A stretch of DNA of 64,000 bases from Acidobacteriota bacterium (lineage in GTDB: Bacteria > Acidobacteriota > Terriglobia > Bryobacterales > Bryobacteraceae). The notes beneath the pieces were generated by a model. The model was not told the DNA's origin, searched no databases, and was given only the letters and a program-made list of their open reading frames with translations. Made by a program: the position numbers and the translations under genes. Positions 35,001 through 43,379 of this stretch are shown in pieces. The first letter of the stretch is position 1. The number at the start of each line of letters is the position of its first letter. The stretch lies in NCBI GenBank assembly GCA_016185425.1, contig JACPNQ010000014.1, positions 1 through 64,000 of the forward strand, given 5' to 3'.

Positions 35001-37670
35001 TACCGGGACAAAACGAATACGCGTATTGTCGGCGATTTCGGGCAGCCGGGAACGGTGGTCCGCGAGATTGTTCCCGTCACCCAGAAGATCATCACGTTCG
35101 CACTGCGCAGCCGGGGCGAAGACGGCACCGAGGGTACATACGATGATTTCGACGTCGTGCGAATTCCGGTGATTATGTCGACGGAATCGGCGGGCGGAGA
35201 TCAGCAGACGCCGCAAAAGGGGGAGTTGTTAAAGGGAACCGGTGGAATCTCCGGCGTCGTGACGGACGCAAGCGGCGCGGTTGTCCCTGGTACGAAAGTG
35301 ACGCTGGTCGCCGCGTCAGGCGCGGAGTTTGAGACGGAGACCGGACCGGATGGCGTGTACCACTTCCTTTCCGTCCCGGCCGGTGTCTATACGGTGCGAA
35401 TGAGCAATACAGGATTTATGCTCCGCGAGATTGCTCGCGTGCCCGTTGTGGAGGGGAAAACGACGGCTGCCGACGCTGAGCTGCAGGTGGGGAGCGTCAC
35501 GCAGATGGTTGCGGTGGAGGCGGAGGCCACCTTGCTGCAAACGTCGACGAGTTCGATGGTTGCTTTGTCTGCCGCGACGGCGACGCCGCGGGTGCGGGAG
35601 TATTTTCCGGAGACGCTGCTGTGGTTGCCGGAGGTGACCACCGACGCGAATGGGCGGGCGAAAGTGGAGGTGCCTCTAGCGGATTCAGTGACGACATGGC
35701 AGATGGCGCTGTTCGCATCGACGCGGGATGGGCGGTGGGTAGACGGCGCGGGGGACATTCGCGCCTTTCAGCCGTTCTTTCTGGACTTTGTGCCGCCCGC
35801 CGTGTTGACGGAGGGAGACCGCGTGGAGATGCCGGTGACGGTTCGGAACTACGAGACGAACGCGCAGAAGTTGGGCTTGCGGTTTGAGGCGGGAGATTGG
35901 GCGAACGTATCCGGACCGGCTGCGAGCTCGGTAACGGTTCGAGCGGGCGAGAGTGCGAATACCGTTTTTGCCGTGACCGCGGTGAAGACAAGAGACAATG
36001 CGACAGCAACGATTACGGCGCGAACGGCTCGCGGCGGAGACGCGATCAAGAAGCCGCTGCAGGTGCATCCAGACGGACAAAAGCGCACGCAGATTCACGG
36101 CGGAATGCTGGGAGGCGGAATGACGATGCTGGCGACGGTTTCTCAAGACGCGATTCGAACAGCGACGCGCGGAGAGTTGCGACTATACTCGAATCATGCG
36201 TCGCTGATTTGGGAGAGCGCGGGCAGCATCGATCGTATGCCTCATGCCTGTGCGGAACAGACGATTTCGGCGGGGATGGCGAGCTTCATTGCGTTGCGGT
36301 TCGCACGGGCTACGGGAATCAAAGATACGAAGCGGGAAGAACTGGCACTGCGAAGCGTGCGGGATACCGTGGCGGATTTGCTGGCGCGGATAAACGGCGA
36401 CGGCGGCGTGCCCTACTGGCCGCGGGAAGAGAGCGATCCGGCGGTGACCGCGCACGCATTACAGTTTCTGTTGGAAGCGAGAGGAATAGCCACGGTAGAC
36501 GAGGACGTCCTCAATGAGATGGCTGCGTGGCTTGCCGGGAAACAGAGTGAGGATGGGCAATGGAAGGTGCAGGGGCGTGATAGCGAGACGCGATCGTTGT
36601 TGCTGACTGCCCTGGCCGCGCGGGCACTGGCGGCCGCGACGAACGCGGGCATTTCCGTACGCGAAGGGACCTTGGGCAGCGCATATCACCACTTGGCCAG
36701 GTTCACGATGGAGTACGGAGAACCATACACGCTGGCGCAGTTTGTCCTGGCGGCGTTAGACACTGGCGACGACGCGCTTGCGGCCAATGGGGTTGCACGG
36801 CTACTGGCGGGTGCGCGGAAAGAGAGGGACGGCCTGTATTGGGATTTGCGAGCGAACACGCCATTCTTTGGATGGGGTGCCGCGGGACGGTTGGAGACAA
36901 CAGGGTTGGCAGTGAGCGCGCTGGCGGCGTGGCGGGCGAAGCATGCGGAGGACAAGGCAGCGGAGGCGGCGATCCAGGGCGGCGTGATGTTCCTGCTGCG
37001 CAACCGGGATCAGTGGGGTGGTTGGTTTTCGACGCAGGCCACAGTGCGGTCCATGCGGGCGGTTGCCGATTCCGTAGAGGGAAAGTGGGCTGTTAGCGAT
37101 TCCAGCGCCGAGGCGCGGATCATTGCCGGCGGAAAGGCGGTGAAGGCCGTGCCGCTCCAGGGAGTGGATCCGATTATTGTGGACATTTCCGCATACCTGC
37201 AGCCGGGGGAGAACCGCGTCGAAGTATCGGGACGTACGGGAACGCTCGCGCGGTTGACGGTAGACGAGTGGGTGCCATGGACAAAGGCCGAGCGCCAAGC
37301 GAATCCGGAGTTGCGGATGTCGGTCACGTTCAACCGTGTTGCGATGAGTGTGGGGGAGGCAGTACGTTGCTCCGTGCGCGCGGAGCGAGTGGGCTTCCGG
37401 GGATATGGAATGATGATGGCGGAAGTGGGTCTGCCGCCGGGAGTGGATGTGGACCGGTCGTCGCTGGAGGCACTACCAGTGGGCCGGTATGAGGTGCTGC
37501 CGGACCGCGTGCTATTTTACCTTTGGCCGCAGGCCGGAGGGATCGCGTTCGATTTCCTCGTGAGCCCGCGAATGCGCATGGCGGCAAAGACAGGTGCATC
37601 AACGCTGTATGACTACTACAATCCGGAGGCGCTGACGGAGGTTGCGCCGGTGCAGTGGACGGTACAATGA
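32055..37670 (+). CDS. Alpha-2-macroglobulin family protein with replaced bait region
   Basis: A 1,871-residue exported protein; GGGAGGGG precedes the ATG. The N-terminus ends in FPGC, a weak lipobox. MG domains include VQTDKPIYQPGQTIHFRALV near 235 and, again, MEVKTDKTVYRPGEKATVQL near 640. After LAIVDRSVMERA (about 668) the usual bait region is replaced by about 500 residues. These hold three pseudopilin-like repeats (RDPWGTAYKP near 794; RDPWGTPYRAG near 880; RDAWGNRYRA near 965), each followed by a GTxDD loop, then a carboxypeptidase-regulatory module (GISGVVTDASGAVVPGTKVT near 1062) with a TonB-receptor-like linker. The A2M domain resumes with YFPETLLWLPEVTTDANGRA near 1182. The thioester CAEQ is at C1399. 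Such proteins trap proteases covalently. Confidence 0.9.
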   Translation: MRLAASAGVLLFALAFPGCGTAAVYIDEAKVRAELRDGKTVIVLPAENSGSRAVGASVFAEWLSPKDSTLGEARVAVRIERGRSEIIVPLALRFPSIWTRLRYTVDPERADAGIFGRIQSTLPLARIAEHVFTVRTDLAGRPRPGAPVTVYARAEHPVTKKAVKAVAWNAVLAVGKKSIKPNDVTALDAEFSAFTFAVPEDAESLEVLVTGSSGDFAQDARVEVQIEEKPAVKVQTDKPIYQPGQTIHFRALVHDARGKAAAGAKVALHIDDPENERALTRELTASRFGVVQADYALPERAVPGVYRMRVRMDDDEIGHHAVQVKRYELPAFRVLAKSEKSAYLAGEKAYAVVSGEYLFGKPVPRGAVKIVRTENPHWNRETRKYESNEKTVAEGVAGEDGKFRAEVPAPIDPEREGRYEDLHFAAYVKDPSSGRSEQRRFDVRISKEPVHVYLHPGLGGGSLPFAAYVSTYRADGSPVPASVEIVSDGKTEQVQTNRYGVGKVYLRPRESGELKLRAVTAEGGAGTLTEPWLAYQGRAWRMTAQRTIHRVGEAVTLRLTAPASAAEGETVMVHAIAGGRRVASRVVQMRGRTGEVVFPNQREFRRVVTFLAAGASELGSCNTIFPDGSDLAMEVKTDKTVYRPGEKATVQLKVLNADGSGEEAALGLAIVDRSVMERARTDSEFGQRPWFGCAFCADQGEFEMGGVRVNDLFHLKSWTAELDLVAEALVAGGMGGLAQNSSEDWDTPPQFASILTHEKAAREMVERYYAVTIEFPRDIATFYAAIGRVGWDFRDPWGTAYKPAFSVDGTNYVITIGSAGPDKRHGTADDFVAFTLQKQYFLPLRAMIHAALMKGGDYPATAEGFAEELKESGLLFALLRDPWGTPYRAGVSTRGIMRSIEMRSAGPDGAFGTSDDVVVETFHGTYFEKERTRIEAAVRSAVQPPQTLEAFEAVLRSAGISVESYRDAWGNRYRAASTIRSEYRDKTNTRIVGDFGQPGTVVREIVPVTQKIITFALRSRGEDGTEGTYDDFDVVRIPVIMSTESAGGDQQTPQKGELLKGTGGISGVVTDASGAVVPGTKVTLVAASGAEFETETGPDGVYHFLSVPAGVYTVRMSNTGFMLREIARVPVVEGKTTAADAELQVGSVTQMVAVEAEATLLQTSTSSMVALSAATATPRVREYFPETLLWLPEVTTDANGRAKVEVPLADSVTTWQMALFASTRDGRWVDGAGDIRAFQPFFLDFVPPAVLTEGDRVEMPVTVRNYETNAQKLGLRFEAGDWANVSGPAASSVTVRAGESANTVFAVTAVKTRDNATATITARTARGGDAIKKPLQVHPDGQKRTQIHGGMLGGGMTMLATVSQDAIRTATRGELRLYSNHASLIWESAGSIDRMPHACAEQTISAGMASFIALRFARATGIKDTKREELALRSVRDTVADLLARINGDGGVPYWPREESDPAVTAHALQFLLEARGIATVDEDVLNEMAAWLAGKQSEDGQWKVQGRDSETRSLLLTALAARALAAATNAGISVREGTLGSAYHHLARFTMEYGEPYTLAQFVLAALDTGDDALAANGVARLLAGARKERDGLYWDLRANTPFFGWGAAGRLETTGLAVSALAAWRAKHAEDKAAEAAIQGGVMFLLRNRDQWGGWFSTQATVRSMRAVADSVEGKWAVSDSSAEARIIAGGKAVKAVPLQGVDPIIVDISAYLQPGENRVEVSGRTGTLARLTVDEWVPWTKAERQANPELRMSVTFNRVAMSVGEAVRCSVRAERVGFRGYGMMMAEVGLPPGVDVDRSSLEALPVGRYEVLPDRVLFYLWPQAGGIAFDFLVSPRMRMAAKTGASTLYDYYNPEALTEVAPVQWTVQ

Positions 37671-37679
37671 TTCGATAGT

Positions 37680-40600
37680 GTGTCGAGCGTTGCCGTAGTC
37701 GCAGAAAAACCGTCCGTGGCTCGCGATTTAGCGAAGGTCCTGGGCGCCACGCAGAAGGGCGATGGATTTTTACACGGGGGCGGGTATGTTGTCACCTGGG
37801 CGATCGGCCATTTGGTGGCACTGGCGCAACCGCATGAGATCCGGCCGGAGTGGAAGCAATGGCGGCGGAACCTGCTGCCGATGCTGCCGGCCGAATGGCC
37901 GCTGGTAGTTTACGACAAAACGAAAGACCAGTTTGAAACGGTCCGCAAGATTCTGAATTCGCCGAAGGTAGAACGGATCATCTGCGCGACGGACGCGGGG
38001 CGGGAGGGAGAGTTGATCTTCCGCTATATCTATGATGCCTCCGGAAGTTCGAAGCCGGTGGAGCGGTTGTGGATATCGTCGCTAACGGCGGATGCGATCC
38101 GCGAGGGATTTGCGTCTTTGAGGAACGCACGGGAGTACGACGGCCTGGGGCAAGCCGCACGAGGGCGCTCGCGCGCGGACTGGCTGGTGGGGATGAATCT
38201 GTCGCGGGCCTATTCACTGGCGTTCAACGAGGAGTTGTCCGTCGGTCGCGTGCAGACACCGACACTGGCGATGATCGTCGAGCGGGAGTTGGCGGTGCGC
38301 GCGTTTGTGCCGGAGGAGTACCGCGAAGTAGTGGTTACTTTCTCACCCCGGGGCGTGGCTGGGAAGCCGGCATATAACGGCACGTGGTTCCGCAGGCCGC
38401 TGCCCAAGGGCGAGACCGTGCAACAGGCGATGCGGCTTCCCGCCGAGACCGGCGATGCGAAGGAGATTGTCGCGCGGGCGAAGACGGGCGAGGCACGGAT
38501 TGCTTCGATTGAATCCGAGCAGAAAAAGATGGGGCCGCCACCGCTGTACGATTTGGCGGAGTTACAACGGCACGCGAACCGGTTGTATGGATACAGCGCG
38601 CAGAAGACGCTCGATATTGCGCAGAAGCTGTATGAGGCGCACAAGCTGATCAGCTATCCACGAACCGACAGCCGGCACCTCTCGCGGACTGTGGCGGCGG
38701 GGCTGCCGGGAGTGGTGCGCGTTGTTGGCCCGCAGTACGCGAAGCTGCTGGCGCCCGGTACGGGCGAGCGGCCGTTGGGACCGAAGTATGTGGACGACGC
38801 GAAGATCTCCGATCACCACGCGATTATTCCAACGGTGACGCCGCCGGCCAAGGCCAGCTTGAGCGAGGAGGAGCGCCGGATCTACGACCTGGTTTGCAGG
38901 CGTCTGCTGGCGGCATGGCATGACGATTACCTCACCGAGGTGACGACGGTGATCACGACGATAACGAATGGGGAGTTAGTGGATTCCTATCATTCGACGG
39001 GAACGGTCGTCCGGCAAATGGGGTGGAAGGTGCTGGATATCGTCATCGAGAAGAAGGGAAAAGACAAAGAGCCGGCCGAGCAGACGCTGCCGTTGGAACT
39101 GCGTCCGGACCAGTTGCAGGACGTTGTGAAGGCGGAGTCCGTACTGAAGAAGACGCGGCCGCCGAAACGATTCACCGACGCGACGCTGCTGACGGCGATG
39201 CAGACGGCGGGCAAGACGTTGGATGAGAAAGAGCTGTCGGATGCGATGAAGGAGAGCGGGCTGGGCACGCCGGCGACGCGGGCGGCGATTATCGAGGTTT
39301 TGCTGAAGCGCAGTTATGTGGAGCGGCAGGCGAAGGCGCTGGCGGCGACCGATAAGGGGATTCACCTGATCGCCGTTGTTCATCCGGAGGTGAAGAGTCC
39401 GGTGATGACCGGGCAATGGGAGGCCCGGCTGAAGCGGATCGAGCGGGGCGAGGCGGAGTTGGCGCCGTTTATGGAGGGAATTGAGGAGTACGTGCGGGAT
39501 GTGGTGGGGAAAGTGGGAACAGCGCCTCGCGCGGCCGCGGCGCCCGCTCCGGTTGCCGGGACGCGGGAAGTGCCTTTGCCACTGAAGACGACGGCGAAGG
39601 ACCTCCCTGCGTTGCTGCACGAGGCATTCGGATTTGCGGAGTTCCGGCCGAGCCAGGAGGCGGTTTGCCGCGCGGTTGTCGATGGAAAAGACGTGCTGCT
39701 TGTGATGCCGACGGGATCGGGCAAGTCGTTGTGCTACCAGTTGCCGGGGCTGGCGCGGGGTGGGACGACGCTCGTCATCAGTCCTCTCATTGCTCTGATG
39801 GAAGACCAGGTGGCAAAGCTTCGGGAGCGGGGTTTTGCGGTGGAGCGGATTCATTCCGGGCGGGATCGCGCGGCTTCGCGGCAGGCTTGTATCGACTACC
39901 TGGAGGGCAGGCTACAGTTTTTGTTCATCGCCCCGGAGCGGTTGCGTGTGCCCGGGTTTCCGGAGATGCTGGCAAAGCGCAAGCCGTCCCTTGTGGCTGT
40001 CGACGAGGCGCATTGTATTTCTCAATGGGGGCACGACTTCCGGCCGGATTACCGCACGCTGGGCCACCACGTTCCGTCGCTGCGGCCGGCACCCGTGATC
40101 GCCATGACGGCAACTGCTACGCCGATTGTGCAGAATGACATTGCGCGGCAACTGGGGCTGGTGGAAGGAGGCCGGTTCATTCAGGGCTTCCGGCGGGAGA
40201 ACATTGCGATTGAAGTTGTGGAGGCGGCGCCGGGAGAGCGGTCCGGGCTTGTGTTGGAGTTGCTGGGCGATGAGGAGCGGCGCCCTGCAATTGTGTATGC
40301 GCCAACGCGGCGGCAGGCGGAGGAACTGGCGGCCGACTTGAAAGGAGCGATGCCCGCGGCGTCATACCATGCGGGGCTAAAAGCGGACGTCAGGCAGCGC
40401 GTGCAGGAAGCGTTCCTTGGCGGCAATCTGCAGGTGATTGTGGCGACGATTGCGTTTGGAATGGGAATTGACAAGCCGAACGTGAGAACCGTGGTTCACA
40501 CGGCGCTGCCGGGGAGCGTGGAAGGGTATTACCAGGAGATCGGGCGCGCCGGGAGAGATGGGCAACCGTCACGAGCGGTGTTGATGCACTCGTACGCGGA

Positions 40601-41570
40601 CCGGCATACGCACGATTATTTCTTTGAGCGGGACTATCCACCGGTGCCCGTTCTGGCGAGCATTTTCAAGGTGCTGACAGAGGATCCGCAGCCGAAGGAT
40701 GCGCTGGGGAAGCGGGTGCGGCTGGATGAAGAGGCGTTCGACAAGGCGCTGGAAAAGCTATGGATTCACGGCGGCGCGATGGTGGACTTCGCGGAGAATG
40801 TGACAAAGGGAAGGGCGGAGTGGCACGCTCCGTACGAGGCGCAAATCGCGCAGAAGACGGAGCAGTTGCAGATGATGCTGCGCTACGCCGACAACAGCCA
40901 GTGCCGGATGTGCGCGCTGGTGGCGCATTTTGGGGATCGGGCGGGGGCGATGAAGCCGTGCGGTATTTGCGATTTCTGCGCACCTGATTCCTGCGAGGCA
41001 CAATTGTTCCGTGATGCGACGGCACGGGAGTTGGGTATCTCGCGGGACGTGTTGCAAGCACTGCGAAAAGCGGATGGGCGATCGTCGGGGAAATTGCACG
41101 CGGAAGTTTGTGGCGCGGTTGTAGACCGGGATGGATTTGAGCAGGTGCTGAGTGCAATGGCGCGGGCGGGTTTGGTGGAATTGCGCGAGGAGACGTTCAC
41201 CGCGGAGGGACGGGAGATCGCGTTCCGCCGCGTGCTGTTGTTAAGAGGGCCCGACGACTATACCTTGTTGATCAAGGAACGGCCTGAGCGAAAGCGTTCG
41301 ACGAAGCGCAGAGCGGCACCGGCGAAGAAGGCCCGGAAGCGGGCGACGGTTGAAGACCCTGCTGTCGAGGCGCTGAAAAGTTGGCGACTGACGCAGGCCA
41401 AGAAGGAGGGCGTGCCGGCGTTCCGGGTCATGACGGATAAGGTACTGGAAGAGATCGCCGGTGAGCGCCCGGCCGACGAAGAAGAGCTGGCGCAGATTGC
41501 GGGAGTGGGGCCACGATTAGTGAGCCGGCATGGGGCGGCTATCCTGCGCGTGCTGCGAAAGGGGAATTGA
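37680..41570 (+). CDS. DNA topoisomerase III - RecQ helicase fusion
   Basis: A GTG start nine bases after the macroglobulin stop gives 1,296 residues. Residues 1-620 form a complete topoisomerase III: TOPRIM AEKPSVARDL and ICATDAGREGELIF (Gly where many topoisomerases have the second Asp), and SYPRTDSRHL with catalytic Y326. A short Ala/Pro linker (about 620-635) leads to RecQ: FRPSQEAVCRAVVDGKDVLL, Walker A MPTGSGKS (K682), DEAHCISQWGHDFRPDYR (D775), MTATAT, and motif VI QEIGRAGRDG. The RecQ zinc site follows (QCRMCALVAHFGD; CGICDFC), then a winged helix. After a Lys/Arg-rich linker a C-terminal HRDC domain ends the protein. Expected role: dissolution of recombination intermediates by coupled unwinding and strand passage. 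Confidence 0.92.
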   Translation: MSSVAVVAEKPSVARDLAKVLGATQKGDGFLHGGGYVVTWAIGHLVALAQPHEIRPEWKQWRRNLLPMLPAEWPLVVYDKTKDQFETVRKILNSPKVERIICATDAGREGELIFRYIYDASGSSKPVERLWISSLTADAIREGFASLRNAREYDGLGQAARGRSRADWLVGMNLSRAYSLAFNEELSVGRVQTPTLAMIVERELAVRAFVPEEYREVVVTFSPRGVAGKPAYNGTWFRRPLPKGETVQQAMRLPAETGDAKEIVARAKTGEARIASIESEQKKMGPPPLYDLAELQRHANRLYGYSAQKTLDIAQKLYEAHKLISYPRTDSRHLSRTVAAGLPGVVRVVGPQYAKLLAPGTGERPLGPKYVDDAKISDHHAIIPTVTPPAKASLSEEERRIYDLVCRRLLAAWHDDYLTEVTTVITTITNGELVDSYHSTGTVVRQMGWKVLDIVIEKKGKDKEPAEQTLPLELRPDQLQDVVKAESVLKKTRPPKRFTDATLLTAMQTAGKTLDEKELSDAMKESGLGTPATRAAIIEVLLKRSYVERQAKALAATDKGIHLIAVVHPEVKSPVMTGQWEARLKRIERGEAELAPFMEGIEEYVRDVVGKVGTAPRAAAAPAPVAGTREVPLPLKTTAKDLPALLHEAFGFAEFRPSQEAVCRAVVDGKDVLLVMPTGSGKSLCYQLPGLARGGTTLVISPLIALMEDQVAKLRERGFAVERIHSGRDRAASRQACIDYLEGRLQFLFIAPERLRVPGFPEMLAKRKPSLVAVDEAHCISQWGHDFRPDYRTLGHHVPSLRPAPVIAMTATATPIVQNDIARQLGLVEGGRFIQGFRRENIAIEVVEAAPGERSGLVLELLGDEERRPAIVYAPTRRQAEELAADLKGAMPAASYHAGLKADVRQRVQEAFLGGNLQVIVATIAFGMGIDKPNVRTVVHTALPGSVEGYYQEIGRAGRDGQPSRAVLMHSYADRHTHDYFFERDYPPVPVLASIFKVLTEDPQPKDALGKRVRLDEEAFDKALEKLWIHGGAMVDFAENVTKGRAEWHAPYEAQIAQKTEQLQMMLRYADNSQCRMCALVAHFGDRAGAMKPCGICDFCAPDSCEAQLFRDATARELGISRDVLQALRKADGRSSGKLHAEVCGAVVDRDGFEQVLSAMARAGLVELREETFTAEGREIAFRRVLLLRGPDDYTLLIKERPERKRSTKRRAAPAKKARKRATVEDPAVEALKSWRLTQAKKEGVPAFRVMTDKVLEEIAGERPADEEELAQIAGVGPRLVSRHGAAILRVLRKGN

Positions 41571-41587
41571 CAGTAGACTGAAAGGCT

Positions 41588-42613
41588 ATGTCCAGCCTGG
41601 ATGTGATCCTTTCGGCCGATTTCTTAAATGAGAGTGGCGGGTTGGTGTTCCCCGATATCGCTCTGGAAACGATTGCCGGCAATGCACGGGTGAGTCACCG
41701 ATTTCTGGATGCGTATCACGCCGAGTATCTGCCGGAGCAGCTAACGGACGCCGACGTCCTGCTGTCGTTGAAGCCGAAGGTGACCGCGGCGTCGCTGGAC
41801 GGAGTGACGCGGCTATGTGCGATCGGGCGGTTCGGCGTGGGCTATGACAATGTCGATCTGAAAACATGCACCGAGCACGATATAGCCGTGTACATCACAC
41901 GGCAGGCTGTGGTGCGGCCAGTGGCGTCATCGATTGTGCTGCTGGTGCTGGCGGCGTCGCACAACCTAGTGTCGAAGGATCGACTGATCCGCCGCGGCGA
42001 ATGGGTGGGGAGTACGCGCGTGCTTGGCAAAGAGCCGCGCGGACGCGTGTTAGGTACGGTGGGGTTGGGAAATATCGCGCGGGAGGCGCTACGGCTACTG
42101 GCGCCGTTTGGATTTGCGGAGATGCTGGCGTTTGATCCGGCGGTATCCGCAGACGATGGAGTGCGGATGGTTTCGCTCGAGGAGTTGTTTAGCGTAGCCG
42201 ATTACGTGCTGATCAATTGCCCTCTGACAGCGGAGACGCGCGGCTTGATTGGCGAGCGTCTGTTGCGGCGAATGAAAAAGGACGCCGTCCTGATCAACAC
42301 GGCGCGCGGACCGATTGTGGACGAAGTGGCGTTGACGCGCGTGCTGGAAGAAGGGGCGATCAAGTGCGCGGCGCTGGACGTGTTTGCGCAGGAGCCGCTG
42401 CCGATGGCCTCGCCACTGACAGCGTTGGAGAATACGATACTTACGTCGCACTCGCTGTGCTGGACGGAAGAGTTGTTTCGCGATATGGGCCGGGAGGCAT
42501 TCGCGGGCACGCTGGCTGTGGCGCGGGGCGAGGCGCCGGCGAATGTCGTGAATCCCGGCGTATTGACGCGGCCGGGCTTCTTGAGCAAGTTGGAACGGTT
42601 GAGGTCACTATGA
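41588..42613 (+). CDS. D-isomer-specific 2-hydroxyacid dehydrogenase
   Basis: The 341-residue cytosolic protein has the NAD-binding fold (GTVGLGNIAREALRLLAPFG) and the catalytic set of the D-2-hydroxyacid family: Arg in LINCPLTAETRGLIGERLLR, INTARGPIVDEVALTRVLEE, Glu in DVFAQEPLPMASPL and His in TILTSHSLCWTEELFRDMG. It is closest in layout to phosphoglycerate dehydrogenase-like and hydroxypyruvate reductase-like enzymes without a regulatory domain. The substrate is a 2-hydroxy- or 2-oxo-acid. The following aldolase overlaps its stop (ATGA), so the two probably work in one pathway: aldol cleavage gives an oxo-acid that this enzyme reduces, or the reverse. Confidence 0.85.
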   Translation: MSSLDVILSADFLNESGGLVFPDIALETIAGNARVSHRFLDAYHAEYLPEQLTDADVLLSLKPKVTAASLDGVTRLCAIGRFGVGYDNVDLKTCTEHDIAVYITRQAVVRPVASSIVLLVLAASHNLVSKDRLIRRGEWVGSTRVLGKEPRGRVLGTVGLGNIAREALRLLAPFGFAEMLAFDPAVSADDGVRMVSLEELFSVADYVLINCPLTAETRGLIGERLLRRMKKDAVLINTARGPIVDEVALTRVLEEGAIKCAALDVFAQEPLPMASPLTALENTILTSHSLCWTEELFRDMGREAFAGTLAVARGEAPANVVNPGVLTRPGFLSKLERLRSL

Positions 42614-43368
42614 GCTTACGGAAGAGACTGCAGGCGGGCGAGACGGTATTCGGGCAGATGATCCTGGAGTTGTTCACGCCTGGCGTGGCCCCGGTGCTGC
42701 ATCACGCGGGTCTGGATTTCGTCATCTACGACATGGAACACGGCCGGTGCGGGTACGAGTTGTTGAGCCAGATGGTGACATCGTGCCGGGGAACGCGGTT
42801 GACGCCGATCGCCCGCGTACCTGACGTCTACGCGTACCCGATGGCCCGGCTGCTGGATATTGGCGCGAAGGGCGTGATGATTCCGCGGCTGGAGACGCCG
42901 GAACAGATGCAGGACGCGGTGGCGCAGTTGAAGTATCCGCCGCAGGGAAGACGCGGCGTGGCGCTGGGACTGGCGCACGACGACTATCGCTCGCGCGGCG
43001 CCGCCTATTTCGAACAAGCGAACGAGGAGACGGTGGTGATTGCGATCATCGAGACGCCGAAGGCGCTGGAGAATCTGGACGCGATCGTGGCGACGCCAGG
43101 TTTGGATATCGCGTGGATGGGGCATTTCGATTTGACCGTTTCGCTCGGCATTCCCGCGCAGTTCGATCATCCGGTGTTTCTCGACGCGATGGACTCGCTG
43201 GTGGCATCATGCAAGAAGCACGGCGTGGCCGCGGGTTTTCTGCCGGCGTGCGCGGACGATATGCGGCACTGGCTGCATAAGGGTTTCCGCGCGATCAGCC
43301 TGGGAAGCGACGTGGGTGTGTACGCGCGGGGGATTGCGGAGTTTCGGAAGGCGGCCGATTCGGCATAG
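42610..43368 (+). CDS. HpcH/HpaI-type aldolase
   Basis: The ATG at 42610 overlaps the previous stop by four bases. A longer reading from 42217 is a shadow of the dehydrogenase gene. The 252-residue product carries VIYDMEHGRCGYELLSQMVT (catalytic-His and Asp region), IARVPDVYAYPMARLLDIGA, KGVMIPRLETPEQMQDAV (metal Glu) and GLDIAWMGHFDLTVSLGIPA (metal Asp). These are the class II pyruvate/2-oxoacid aldolase motifs of HpaI and 2-keto-3-deoxy-rhamnonate or -galactarate aldolases. It cleaves a 4-hydroxy-2-oxoacid to pyruvate and an aldehyde. The substrate is not readable, but a sugar-acid or aromatic catabolic role fits the window. Confidence 0.85.
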   Translation: MSLRKRLQAGETVFGQMILELFTPGVAPVLHHAGLDFVIYDMEHGRCGYELLSQMVTSCRGTRLTPIARVPDVYAYPMARLLDIGAKGVMIPRLETPEQMQDAVAQLKYPPQGRRGVALGLAHDDYRSRGAAYFEQANEETVVIAIIETPKALENLDAIVATPGLDIAWMGHFDLTVSLGIPAQFDHPVFLDAMDSLVASCKKHGVAAGFLPACADDMRHWLHKGFRAISLGSDVGVYARGIAEFRKAADSA

Positions 43369-43379
43369 ACTAGGGGCGG

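Noticed and set aside
37680-41570. Reverse gyrase
   Set aside because: Reverse gyrase has the helicase first and lacks the RecQ zinc site and HRDC domain; here the topoisomerase comes first.
42217-43368. Longer start for the HpaI aldolase
   Set aside because: The extra 131 codons overlap the dehydrogenase in another frame and read as Arg/Gly-rich sequence; the ATG at 42610 gives the normal family start.
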